NCBI GenBank assembly: GCA_028285625.1
Contig: JANQOX010000022.1
Location: forward strand, 1-64,000
Length of the DNA: 64,000 nt
From: Myxococcota bacterium
GTDB lineage: Bacteria > Myxococcota_A > UBA9160 > UBA6930
Reading direction: 5' to 3'
Notes under the pieces: generated by a model
Databases searched by the model: none
The model's input: only the letters and a program-made list of their open reading frames with translations
Told to the model about the DNA's origin: nothing
Shown: positions 26,688-34,010 of the stretch, in pieces
Numbering within the stretch: position 1 is the first letter of the stretch
How the letters are laid out: every line of letters begins with the position of its first letter
Made by a program: the position numbers and the translations under genes

Positions 26688-28264
26688 CGTCCCGTGGGCC
26701 GCGCTGGCGCGAAGCCCTCGCGCTGGCCGCCGTCCTGCCCCTGCTGAGCTGCCTCGACGGCACCACACCGAACCCGCTGCGCGGCCTCACCAAGGTGTCG
26801 GAGGCCGACGAGCGCGAGACCGGCGCCCAGGTGGACGAGCAGTTCCTGGAGATCCTGCCGCTGGTGGACGACCCGGTCGTACTCGGCTTCGTGAACGACC
26901 TGGGCCAGGACATCGTGCGGCGCATCGAGCCGCAGCCCTTCATCTATCGGTTTCGCGTGGTCGTCGATCCCAACCTCAACGCGTTCGCCCTGCCCGGCGG
27001 GTACATCTACTTCCACACGGGCACCCTGATGTCGGCGGGCAGCCTGGACGAGTTGGCGGGCGTCATGGCCCACGAGATCGCCCACGTGAAGGGCCGCCAC
27101 TACGCGCGTGGCGTCGAGGCTTCGGCCATCCCCGAGCTGTTGACCCGCCTCGCGAGCATCGGCGCCGCCGTCGCGGCCGAGAGCGCGGCCCCCGTGATGA
27201 TCGGCGAGGGCGTGAACGTGGCGCTTCGGCTCAAGTTCACCCGGGGATTCGAAGCCGAGGCCGACGACCTCGCCACCGCATTCATGGCACGCTCGGGCTA
27301 CGACCCGAAGGGCATGGCCCGATTCTTCCAGCGCATCGTCGACGCCGAAGAGCGATCGACGGTCGAGCGCTTCGAGCCACCGCCCTACCTCTACACCCAC
27401 CCCGACGTCGAACAGCGCGTCGACTCGGCCCTGGCCCGCGCGGAGGGCGTGACCGTCACCGGCACCCCGGGGCCCGAAATGGAGCGGGCGTTCCGGAACA
27501 TGCAGCTGCGCCTGGCGCTCCTGTTCGAGCGCGGGGCGGGCGCGTTGCGCGCGCCGCACCCCGACCGCGAACGCAGCGACCCGTTCCTCGTGGAGGCGGA
27601 TCGCCTGGCGCGAGACGGCGCCACCGACGCGGCGCTGGCGGCGCTCGAGAGCGCTGCAGACCTGGAGCCCTACGACGCACGGGTCTGGGCGCGGCGTGCC
27701 GAGATCCTCGAAGAAGCGGGACAGCCGCGCGAGGCGATCGCCGCCTGGCGTCGCGCGCTGCTGCTCGACCCCGAGGTCGGCCTCCACTACTACCGGATCG
27801 GCCTGGCCTACCGGCGCCTCGGCGACCGGGTGAACGCCACGTTCTACCTGGAGCAGGCCGCACGGCGCTTCGAGGACGGGGGCCGCCTGCAGGAGCGCAC
27901 CGAACGCGAGATCGAGAAGCTCACCTTCCCCGTGATCCGCGCGGCGGGCCTGGCCGACGGCGTCGACGACGCCGGCGCAGACACCGTGGCGGGCCACTCT
28001 CGCGAGTCGTTCCACGTGAGCGAGACCGAGGCCGTGTGGTGGGCGCGCGTGGGCGACCGCTACCTGGGCGAGCGCGGCGACCTGATCGTGCGATGGAGCG
28101 ACCCGAACGGCCGCGTGGTGGCCGAGGGCCCCGCCGACCCGAAGCGGCGCCCCAGCGTGGTGGCGCGCCTGCCGCTTCGCGATCGCGCGCCAGGCACCTG
28201 GAAGGTCGAGGTCACGTTCGAGGGCACGGTGGTCGATCAGCGCACGTTCGAGATCGAGCCGTAG
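26663..28264 (+). CDS. M48 metalloprotease lipoprotein with TPRs
   Basis: A 533-residue protein. TTG at 26663, overlapping the end of gcvPB by 25 bases, gives a lipoprotein signal ending LPLLSC with Cys30. The zinc motif is HEIAHVKGRH (His137, Glu138, His141), with the third ligand Glu197 in FEAEADDLAT. After the peptidase domain come at least two TPRs (about 315-420) and a C-terminal beta-rich domain of about 100 residues that I do not recognise. This is like BepA (YfgC), which is periplasmic and maintains outer-membrane protein and LPS-transport assembly. The extra C-terminal domain is not part of BepA. Its link to the gcv genes is positional only. Confidence 0.9.
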   Translation: MAARPGFLASRGPRWREALALAAVLPLLSCLDGTTPNPLRGLTKVSEADERETGAQVDEQFLEILPLVDDPVVLGFVNDLGQDIVRRIEPQPFIYRFRVVVDPNLNAFALPGGYIYFHTGTLMSAGSLDELAGVMAHEIAHVKGRHYARGVEASAIPELLTRLASIGAAVAAESAAPVMIGEGVNVALRLKFTRGFEAEADDLATAFMARSGYDPKGMARFFQRIVDAEERSTVERFEPPPYLYTHPDVEQRVDSALARAEGVTVTGTPGPEMERAFRNMQLRLALLFERGAGALRAPHPDRERSDPFLVEADRLARDGATDAALAALESAADLEPYDARVWARRAEILEEAGQPREAIAAWRRALLLDPEVGLHYYRIGLAYRRLGDRVNATFYLEQAARRFEDGGRLQERTEREIEKLTFPVIRAAGLADGVDDAGADTVAGHSRESFHVSETEAVWWARVGDRYLGERGDLIVRWSDPNGRVVAEGPADPKRRPSVVARLPLRDRAPGTWKVEVTFEGTVVDQRTFEIEP

Positions 28265-28291
28265 ACCCCATGGCGATCCGCTCGCGCCGGG

Positions 28292-29155
28292 TCACTCGGG
28301 CTTGCTCAAGCGCTCCCGTGCCAGGTCGGCCCAGCTTCCCTCCGGCACCAGCTGCAGGTAGCGACGCCAGTGCACGCGGGCGGTGCGGTGGAGACCGAGC
28401 TTCTCGTAGAGCAGCGCCAGGTTGAGGCGCGCCTCGGGGAAGAACGGGTCGGCACGCACGGCCGCCTTGTAGAAGTGCAGCGCGCGCTCCCGTGCGCCGG
28501 CTTCTTCCTGGAGGTTGGCCAGGTTGAAGTTGGCCTCGAGGTGGTCCGGGTCGACGGCCAGCGCGTTCTCGTAGCAGGCCTGTGCTTCGTCGCGCTCGCC
28601 GCGGTTGTAGTGAAGCGTCCCCAGGTTGCAGTGCGCGTCGGCGAAGTCCGGCGCCAACTCCAGCGCCCGGCGGTAGCCCGCGGCGGCTTCGGCGGCCGTC
28701 GCCGGATCGCCATCCAGCGAAGAGGCGCGCTCGAACCAGGCGACGGCACTCTCCTCGGACGGATCGGCGGCTGGCCGAAGCTCCGACAACGCGGCCTCGC
28801 CGTCGCTCGACGGCAGGTCGAGCACCAGTTGCCCTTCGGGCTCGACCAACGTGTCGCCATCGCGAACGACCACGCAACCCGACGGCCGATGCAGGTGCAA
28901 CGCGCGCAGCGGCTGATCGATGGCGGGGACCCGCTCGCGCAGGGTGCTCACGCTGCGGCGGATCTGTCGCAGTGGCACGCCGCCCTGGATCAGACCCACG
29001 ACACCACGCAGTTCGACCAGGTCCTTGAAGTCGAAGCCGACCTGCACGGGCTCGTCTGCGCGCGGGCGCAGAAGCGCCGTCTTCTCCCAGTAGCGCAGTC
29101 GCGCGGGAGAGATCCGCAGAATCCTCGCGGTCTCCGCGAGCGTGTAAGAAGCCAC
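28292..29155 (-). CDS. MerR-type DNA-binding protein fused to TPRs
   Basis: A 287-residue protein starting with GTG at 29155. Residues 1-70 form a MerR-like winged helix (SYTLAETARILRISPARLRYWEK, then VELRGVVGLIQGGVPLRQIRR). A linker of about 90 residues follows, and residues 165-280 hold at least three TPRs (ALELAPDFADAHCNLGTLHY, ALAVDPDHLEANFNLANLQEE and AVRADPFFPEARLNLALLYE). MerR regulators normally dimerise through a coiled coil and bind a small ligand; here the effector end is a protein-interaction domain, so it may respond to a partner protein. A TAGACT box lies immediately upstream. It is divergent from selC. Confidence 0.88.
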   Translation of the reverse strand: MASYTLAETARILRISPARLRYWEKTALLRPRADEPVQVGFDFKDLVELRGVVGLIQGGVPLRQIRRSVSTLRERVPAIDQPLRALHLHRPSGCVVVRDGDTLVEPEGQLVLDLPSSDGEAALSELRPAADPSEESAVAWFERASSLDGDPATAAEAAAGYRRALELAPDFADAHCNLGTLHYNRGERDEAQACYENALAVDPDHLEANFNLANLQEEAGARERALHFYKAAVRADPFFPEARLNLALLYEKLGLHRTARVHWRRYLQLVPEGSWADLARERLSKPE

Positions 29156-29164
29156 CCCAACCGC

Positions 29165-29170
29165 AGTCTA
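29165..29170 (-). promoter_or_regulatory. Candidate -10 box for the MerR-TPR gene
   Basis: TAGACT on the minus strand ends nine bases before the GTG start at 29155. Any transcript would have almost no leader. No clear -35 box. Confidence 0.4.
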
Positions 29171-29250
29171 CCCCGATGGCGCCGGCCGTGGAAGCGCACA
29201 AATGCGTGGGCTCCGAGCGCTGCGCTGCAGGCGACGGCACGCCGGGACGA

Positions 29251-29256
29251 TAGACT
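29251..29256 (+). promoter_or_regulatory. Candidate -10 box for selC
   Basis: TAGACT sits eight bases before the first base of the selenocysteine tRNA, the right distance for a start just ahead of the mature end. It is identical to the hexamer before the divergent MerR-TPR gene and before the SCP2 gene at 33416. Confidence 0.45.
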
Positions 29257-29264
29257 CGAAGGGT

Positions 29265-29363
29265 GGAAGCGTTTCGAGTGCTGGTGCCTCGCCCGGACTT
29301 CAAATCCGGAGGGGATCGTGGCGACACGGTTCCGGCGGGTTCGATTCCCGTCCGCTTCCGCCA
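29265..29363 (+). tRNA. selC: tRNA-Sec (anticodon TCA)
   Basis: A 99-base tRNA including an encoded CCA. GGAAGCG (29265-29271) pairs with CGCTTCC (29353-29359), followed by a G discriminator and CCA, as in E. coli selC. The anticodon arm CCGGACTTCAAATCCGG places TCA at 29300-29302, and a long variable arm (about 29309-29331) follows. The T arm has GGTTCGATTCC. The unusual length and the UGA-reading anticodon together make selenocysteine the only sensible assignment. selA, selB and selD are not in the window. Confidence 0.95.
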
Positions 29364-29423
29364 AAACCCCAAGCGAAGGGTGTGGCGCTCGCACGCGCAC
29401 CCGAAACCGAACGAGGAGAGCCA

Positions 29424-29771
29424 ATGGCCGAGGCGCTCGCCCTGCAGATCCACTTGAACATCGACGCGGAAACCAAAGCCCTGGAAGCCGTTCGCGACGA
29501 CCTGAGCAGGCGAAGTCAGGCGCTTTCCGAGGAGTTCCCCGAGCTCACGCACCTGGAGATCACGCTGCACCCGGATGGCGACGACATCCAGGCCACGGCT
29601 CACGCCACGGGCAAGAGCACCGAGGTGGCCGCCCACGCGCAGGCCAGCGAGGCCGCTCCGGCCGCCGAAAAGCTGCTGCACACGCTGCGTCAGCAGCTGC
29701 GCCGCACCCACGACAAGAAGATCTTCGCCCATCGGCGCGAGGCCCGGAAGGCGAATCCCCGCCGCGGCTGA
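29424..29771 (+). CDS. HPF/RaiA-like ribosome-associated protein
   Basis: A 115-residue basic protein with GAGGAG seven bases before its ATG. The N-terminus (LALQIHLNIDAETKALEAV) and the strand-loop-strand LTHLEITLHPDGDDIQATAHATG, then a helix AAEKLLHTLRQQLRRTHDKK, follow the beta-alpha-beta-beta-beta-alpha pattern of hibernation-promoting factor. HPF binds the 30S decoding site in stationary phase. It lacks the long C-terminal dimerisation domain, and the usual His-lined core is not obvious. Some short relatives of unknown role look similar, so this is a family-level call. It is 60 bases after selC. Confidence 0.72.
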   Translation: MAEALALQIHLNIDAETKALEAVRDDLSRRSQALSEEFPELTHLEITLHPDGDDIQATAHATGKSTEVAAHAQASEAAPAAEKLLHTLRQQLRRTHDKKIFAHRREARKANPRRG

Positions 29772-29810
29772 GCCGGGCGGCGGCCGGGCAGCGAGCCGGC
29801 TGGCCACGGG

Positions 29811-30197
29811 CTAGCCGAGGATGAGGTGCAGCTTCAGGGCCAGCGCCAGATTGCCCTTGAGGCGGACGTGTCGCTTGAGAAACGCGTCCGGCGCGGAGAG
29901 CACGCCGCTGTTGAGCCGCCGCCACGTGGCCACGTCGAGCCGGATCTCGAGATCGGCGCGGCCGGTCGATCCCGGCCGGCCCGCCACGGCGCCGCCCTCG
30001 ATCTCGAGCGAATAGACCCCACCCATCTCGTCCTCGGCGCTGGCCTCGAGATGGAACTCGAGAACCGCCAACGTGTCGCCGAGGCGCCGCCCGCGGTCGG
30101 CGTCGCGGGCCACGCGCTCGGGCACCCAGCGCGTGAAGAACTCATAGGGATCGATGTCGTCGGGCGGCGTGGCGCGGAGGGGAATCGAGGCATCCAT
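29811..30197 (-). CDS. SCP2 sterol-transfer family protein
   Basis: A 128-residue protein. ATG at 30197 is preferred, with a GTG four codons earlier possible. The layout is a short N-terminal helix (DPYEFFTRWVPERVAR), then a beta-sheet with SLEIEGGAV and ADLEIRLDVATWRRLNSGVLSAPDAFLKR, and a C-terminal helix ALALKLHLIL. These are SCP2 features; the fold makes a hydrophobic tunnel for fatty acyl or sterol-like ligands. It is 93 bases downstream of the UvrA-like gene, and a second SCP2 protein lies on its other side, which is unusual. Confidence 0.8.
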   Translation of the reverse strand: MDASIPLRATPPDDIDPYEFFTRWVPERVARDADRGRRLGDTLAVLEFHLEASAEDEMGGVYSLEIEGGAVAGRPGSTGRADLEIRLDVATWRRLNSGVLSAPDAFLKRHVRLKGNLALALKLHLILG

Positions 30198-30290
30198 GAC
30201 CGCCGCCACTGTGTCGCATCGGCCCGTGGATCGCGAGGCCCAGGGTCCTGCCCGGCGCGCTCCAGGGCTCCCGGAGCGCCCGGACCGGGC

Positions 30291-33020
30291 TCAGGCTTCG
30301 CTACGCAGCGCGGCTCCGGTGAGGGAAACGGCGTTCGCCATCACCTCTTCGGGCGTCCCCTCGACGACGATCCCGCCGCCGCCCGGCCCACCCTCGGGCC
30401 CGACGTCGATCACGTGGTCCGCCTGGCGGATCACGTCGAGGTCGTGCTCCACCACCACGACGCTGCCGCCATCCGCCAGCAGCTCGTCGAGGCAGTCGAG
30501 CAGCACCTGGATCTCGGCGGGATGCAAGCCCGTGGTGGGTTCGTCGAACACGTAGAGCGTGCGCTCGCTGCTGCCCGACAGTGCCGCGGCCAGCCGCAGG
30601 CGCTGGAGCTCACCCCCGCTCAGGGTCGTGAGCGGCTGCCCGAGCGTGAGGTAGCCGAGCCCCACACGCACGTAGGGGGCGAGGCGCGATGCGATCGTCC
30701 GGTCGCTCGCGAACGCGGCCGCCGCCTCGGCCAGGGTCAGATCGAGTACGTCGACGATCGATCGGCCCGCGACCTCGATCTCGCGCGCCTCGCTGCGATA
30801 GCGCGTGCCTTCGCAGTGCTCGCAAGGCACCCGCAGGTCTTCGAGGAACTGCATGTCGACGACCGTCTCGCCGGCGCCCTCGCACTTCTCGCAGCGACCA
30901 CCGGGGACGTTGAACGAGAACCACCCCGCCGAGAGCCCGCGGCGCGTGGCCTCGCGCGACGCAGCGAAGCGTTTGCGGATGCCATCGAAGGCCTTCGAGA
31001 CCGTGGCCGGGTTCGAACGCAGGCTTCTCGCCGGGGCCGTGGGCTCGACCACCACGACCTCGTCGATGGCCTCGCCTCCCTCCACGCCGTCGCACGCACC
31101 GCGGTCGGGGTCGCCCTGCAGGTGACCGACGAGCACGTTGCGAACCAGGGTCGACTTGCCGGCGCCCGAGACGCCGGACACGACCACCAGCTGGCCCAGG
31201 GGAATGGACACGTCGACCCCCTGCAGGTTCTGGGCCCGGGCGCCGCGCACCCGCAGCTCGCCGCGCGCCTTGCGGCGCACGTCGCGCCGGGGCCGCCAGC
31301 CGCCCCCGAGCAGCCGCCCGGTCGGCGAGCCCTCGGTCTCGGCCACGGCCTGGACCGGGCCTTCGGCCAACAGACGGCCGCCCTCGCTTCCCGCCCCCGG
31401 CCCGAGGTCGATCAGGTGATCGGCTGCGCGGATGATCGCGGGGGCGTGCTCGACGACGACGACCGTATTGCCCCGATCGCGGATCGCCTGGAGCACCGAG
31501 AGCAACCGCGCGATGTCCCGCGCGTGCAGCCCCACCGACGGCTCGTCCAGGACATAGAGCGCCGACACCAGCGTGCCGCCAAGGGCGGTGGCCAGCTGGA
31601 TGCGTTGGGCCTCGCCTCCGGAGAGCGTTCGCACCTGCCGCTCGAGGGAGAGGTAGGCGAGACCCACCCGCGCCGCGGTCTCGACGCGGGCCCGAAGCAG
31701 TTCGAGGATGCGTGCGCCGCGCTCGTGGGCGGATCCCGCGAGGTCGAGCCCATCGATCCAGGCTCCCAGTTCGCCGATCGTCGAGCGCGCCACGTCCCCG
31801 ATGTCCCGGCCGCCCACGAAGACTTCGAGCGCCTCGCTGCGGAGCCTTCGCCCGTCGCAGTCCGGGCATGGATCGAAGCGGCGGTAGCGCGCGATGGTGA
31901 CCCGCGCCTGCACCTTGTAGCGCCGGCGTTCGAGCCAATCGAAGTAGCCCTGCACGCCGTACCAGTCGCCTTCGCCGTCCACGACCCACTCACGCTGCGC
32001 CTGGGACAGGGCGCGCCAGGGCCGGTCGAGCGGCACCCCGGCTTGCTTGGCCTCGCGCGCGAGATCGCGCTGACAGCCCTTGCCCCCCGGCGTCTGGAAG
32101 GGTGCGATGGCTCCCCCGGCGAGGCTCCGCCCCTCGTCGGGGATGACCCGCCGCAGGTCGAGGGCCGCGACGCGACCGAAGCCCTGGCAGGCTTCGCAGG
32201 CACCGAGCGGGCTGTCGAACGAGAACAGCGCGGGCTCGGGCCGGGGATGCAGGCGGCCGCAGCTGCGGCATGCGAAGCCCTCGCGGTAGCGCGCGGAGCC
32301 CGCGCCTTCGGGCCTCAGTTCGGCGTAGCCTTCGCCGCGCGCGAAGGCCGACGCCACCGCCTCGGCCACCCGGCTTCGGGCCGAAGCGCGCACCGCCAGG
32401 CGGTCGATCACGAGCGAAGCGCCCTTGCGCAGCGTTGCGAGCCGCCTCGTCGACACCTCGCCGACCTCGACGAGCTGGCCGTCGGGAAGGCACAGTCGGG
32501 TGTAGCCGTCGCGCAGCAGCCGCTCGGACAGGTCCTTGCCGGTCTCGCCCTTGCGCTGCGGCAGGGGTGCCGTGATGAGCGCACGCGCACCGTCGAATCG
32601 CGCGAGGATGTCGTTCGTGGTGGCCTCGACGCTGCCCTCTTCCACCGCCTCTCCGCAGCATCGCGTCTCGCCCACCCGCGCATAGAGCAACCGCAGGTGG
32701 TCGAGGATCTCGGTGGCACTTCCCACCGTCGAGCGCGCGTTCGTCACCGCATTGCGCTGCTCGATGGCGATGGCGGGGGGCAGGTGGGTGATCCGGTCGA
32801 CGTCCGGGCGTGGCAGCTGCTCGAGGAACTGCCGCGCATAGGTCGAGAGCGACGCCACGTAGCGGCGCTGACCCTCGGCGTAGAGGGTGTCGAAAGCGAG
32901 GGAGGACTTGCCCGAACCCGACACGCCCGTCACGACCGTGAGGCGGCCGAGCGGGATCGTACAGCTCACGCCGCGCAGGTTGTGCGAGCGCGCGTTCTCG
33001 ATGCGGATGTCACGGGACAC
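30291..33020 (-). CDS. uvrA: UvrA-family excinuclease ATPase
   Basis: A 909-residue protein with ATG at 33020. It has the two ABC modules of UvrA: the first Walker A VTGVSGSGKSS (30-40), Zn cysteines CRSCG and CEACQG, signature LSGGEAQRIQLA and VLDEPSVGLH; the second with VVVSGVSGAGKSTL, Zn module CEKCEGAG and CEHCEG, signature LSGGELQRLRLA and FDEPTTGLHP. UvrA recognises DNA damage with UvrB in nucleotide excision repair. The N-terminal CxxC-type zinc pair is reduced (RVGETRCCGEAVEEG), and its operon is with SCP2 proteins rather than uvrB, so it may be a UvrA paralogue (UvrA2, tied to drug resistance in some bacteria) rather than the housekeeping copy. Confidence 0.93.
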   Translation of the reverse strand: MSRDIRIENARSHNLRGVSCTIPLGRLTVVTGVSGSGKSSLAFDTLYAEGQRRYVASLSTYARQFLEQLPRPDVDRITHLPPAIAIEQRNAVTNARSTVGSATEILDHLRLLYARVGETRCCGEAVEEGSVEATTNDILARFDGARALITAPLPQRKGETGKDLSERLLRDGYTRLCLPDGQLVEVGEVSTRRLATLRKGASLVIDRLAVRASARSRVAEAVASAFARGEGYAELRPEGAGSARYREGFACRSCGRLHPRPEPALFSFDSPLGACEACQGFGRVAALDLRRVIPDEGRSLAGGAIAPFQTPGGKGCQRDLAREAKQAGVPLDRPWRALSQAQREWVVDGEGDWYGVQGYFDWLERRRYKVQARVTIARYRRFDPCPDCDGRRLRSEALEVFVGGRDIGDVARSTIGELGAWIDGLDLAGSAHERGARILELLRARVETAARVGLAYLSLERQVRTLSGGEAQRIQLATALGGTLVSALYVLDEPSVGLHARDIARLLSVLQAIRDRGNTVVVVEHAPAIIRAADHLIDLGPGAGSEGGRLLAEGPVQAVAETEGSPTGRLLGGGWRPRRDVRRKARGELRVRGARAQNLQGVDVSIPLGQLVVVSGVSGAGKSTLVRNVLVGHLQGDPDRGACDGVEGGEAIDEVVVVEPTAPARSLRSNPATVSKAFDGIRKRFAASREATRRGLSAGWFSFNVPGGRCEKCEGAGETVVDMQFLEDLRVPCEHCEGTRYRSEAREIEVAGRSIVDVLDLTLAEAAAAFASDRTIASRLAPYVRVGLGYLTLGQPLTTLSGGELQRLRLAAALSGSSERTLYVFDEPTTGLHPAEIQVLLDCLDELLADGGSVVVVEHDLDVIRQADHVIDVGPEGGPGGGGIVVEGTPEEVMANAVSLTGAALRSEA

Positions 33021-33089
33021 TGGACTTCGCTCGGGTCCGCAGCCACCGAGCGGGGCTGGGACCGACGCCGCGTGGAGGCCGGCGAAGGG

Positions 33090-33416
33090 CTAGCGGAAAT
33101 ACTTGCGGAGTCGGCCGGCCTGGGCGAGGTCCCCGTCGACTTCGAGGCGCCCGGCCATGTACAGCAGGTCTGCGTTCTCGCGGCCTGCGAGCACGCCGAA
33201 CCAGTCCACGTCGGCCAGGCGGAAGACCGCCCCGGGTGACTCCGCCGGACCCTGCCCGACGATCAGGGCGCCGTCCTCCACACAGACGTGGAACCGCCCC
33301 CCGGCCGAACCGCGCAGATCGACCTCGTAGACCTCGTGGACGCCCCGCGCACGCTCGGGATCGAAGTGCTTGCGCATCCACTCGAGCGAGTCATCGATGC
33401 TGCTGGGCACGGGCAT
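33090..33416 (-). CDS. SCP2 domain protein, first gene of the uvrA group
   Basis: A 108-residue protein with ATG at 33416. Residues 1-20 hold a helix (SSIDDSLEWMRKHFDPERAR), followed by the SCP2 sheet (FHVCVEDGALIVGQG, then GAVFRLADVDWFGVLAGRE) and helix DLAQAGRLRKYFR. It probably binds a lipid or acyl chain in the cytoplasm. The gene is 69 bases upstream of the uvrA-like gene on the same strand and lies directly under a palindromic operator, so it may report or sequester an effector that controls the group. Confidence 0.8.
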   Translation of the reverse strand: MPVPSSIDDSLEWMRKHFDPERARGVHEVYEVDLRGSAGGRFHVCVEDGALIVGQGPAESPGAVFRLADVDWFGVLAGRENADLLYMAGRLEVDGDLAQAGRLRKYFR

Positions 33417-33422
33417 CGCCGG

Positions 33423-33454
33423 AGTCTACGTCCAGATTGACTCGTCAGTCAATC
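33423..33454 (-). promoter_or_regulatory. Promoter with overlapping 20-base palindromic operator
   Basis: On the minus strand TTGACT (33447-33452) and TAGACT (33423-33428) form a -35/-10 pair with an 18-base spacer; transcription would start near the ATG at 33416. The -35 box lies inside a perfect inverted repeat, GATTGACT at 33435-33442 and its complement at 33447-33454, separated by 4 bases. The size and symmetry are like operators of TetR-type repressors, which is inference. No TetR gene is in the window. Confidence 0.65.
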
Positions 33455-33496
33455 ACGCCTGAGAGCGCCGACCGGGCGACACCGCATCCGGCCCCG

Positions 33497-33670
33497 CTAA
33501 CCGATCGGCGAGAGTTCCTCGTAGAGCAGCGTCAGGCTCAGGTACTCGCCGTTCTCGCTCTGCGTCATGTGGAGGATGTTCACGTCATGGGTGGCGAGGA
33601 ACTTGTTCACGTCCTCCTCGACCTCCTTGACGAGACCCCGAAGCACCAGACAGCGAACGGACAGGCTCAT
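33497..33670 (-). CDS. Small protein coupled to the MoeB operon
   Basis: A 57-residue protein starting at 33670 (ATG) inside the previous gene's stop (ATGA). It begins MSLSVRCLVLRGLVKEVEED, followed by VNKFLATHDVNILHMTQS and ending LSLTLLYEELSPIG: a predicted beta-alpha-beta-beta miniature. I do not recognise a family. The tight overlap and order (MoeB-rhodanese, 113-residue protein, this one) show it is translated with them. It has one Cys and no signal peptide, so it is probably a cytoplasmic binding or regulatory protein. The coding length is short, but the overlapping start and regular secondary-structure pattern support it. Confidence 0.68.
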   Translation of the reverse strand: MSLSVRCLVLRGLVKEVEEDVNKFLATHDVNILHMTQSENGEYLSLTLLYEELSPIG

Positions 33671-34008
33671 GACGCCCCCAGCGCCGCGGCCTGGCGGCGC
33701 GCTTCGTCGGCATAGGCCTCGCGGCCGGCCGCAGCCGCAGACTCGGCGACCGTCGCCCAGGTCCGTGCGTCGATGTCGGACCCGAGTGCGGTGGACACCT
33801 CGCGAAGCAGGAAGACGTCGCCGGTCTCCACGGCCTCCGCGCGCAGGGCCTCCAGGCCCTCGGTGGCTTCGGCCTTGCGCAGAAAGGCGACCGCCTCGAC
33901 CGAGCGGCCCTGTTCCAGGTAGAGGTCGGCCAGGGCGCGGGCCTTGGCCGGGTCGAGCGGGCTCTCCACCAGGTGCCTTCGGCTGAGCGGATCGGGAAGC
34001 TTGGCCAT
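33667..34008 (-). CDS. Small helical (TPR-like) protein in the MoeB operon
   Basis: A 113-residue alpha-helical protein with ATG at 34008, two bases after the MoeB stop. It contains TPR/SEL1-like helix pairs (AKARALADLYLEQGRSVEAVAFLRKAEATEG, with the next helix EALRAEAVETGDVFLL). There is no signal or catalytic motif. Its upstream neighbour activates sulfur carriers or molybdopterin synthase, and its downstream neighbour overlaps it by four bases. It may be an adaptor for the sulfur-transfer step, but that is guesswork from position. The N-terminal MAKLPDPLSRRHLVES segment is likely unstructured. Confidence 0.72.
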   Translation of the reverse strand: MAKLPDPLSRRHLVESPLDPAKARALADLYLEQGRSVEAVAFLRKAEATEGLEALRAEAVETGDVFLLREVSTALGSDIDARTWATVAESAAAAGREAYADEARRQAAALGAS

Positions 34009-34010
34009 GC

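Noticed and set aside
29424-29771. Selenoprotein following selC
   Set aside because: The gene is intact with its own start and stop and has no in-frame TGA.
29826-33239. A 1137-residue open frame on the plus strand
   Set aside because: It is antisense to the UvrA and SCP2 genes, whose domains are unmistakable on the other strand.
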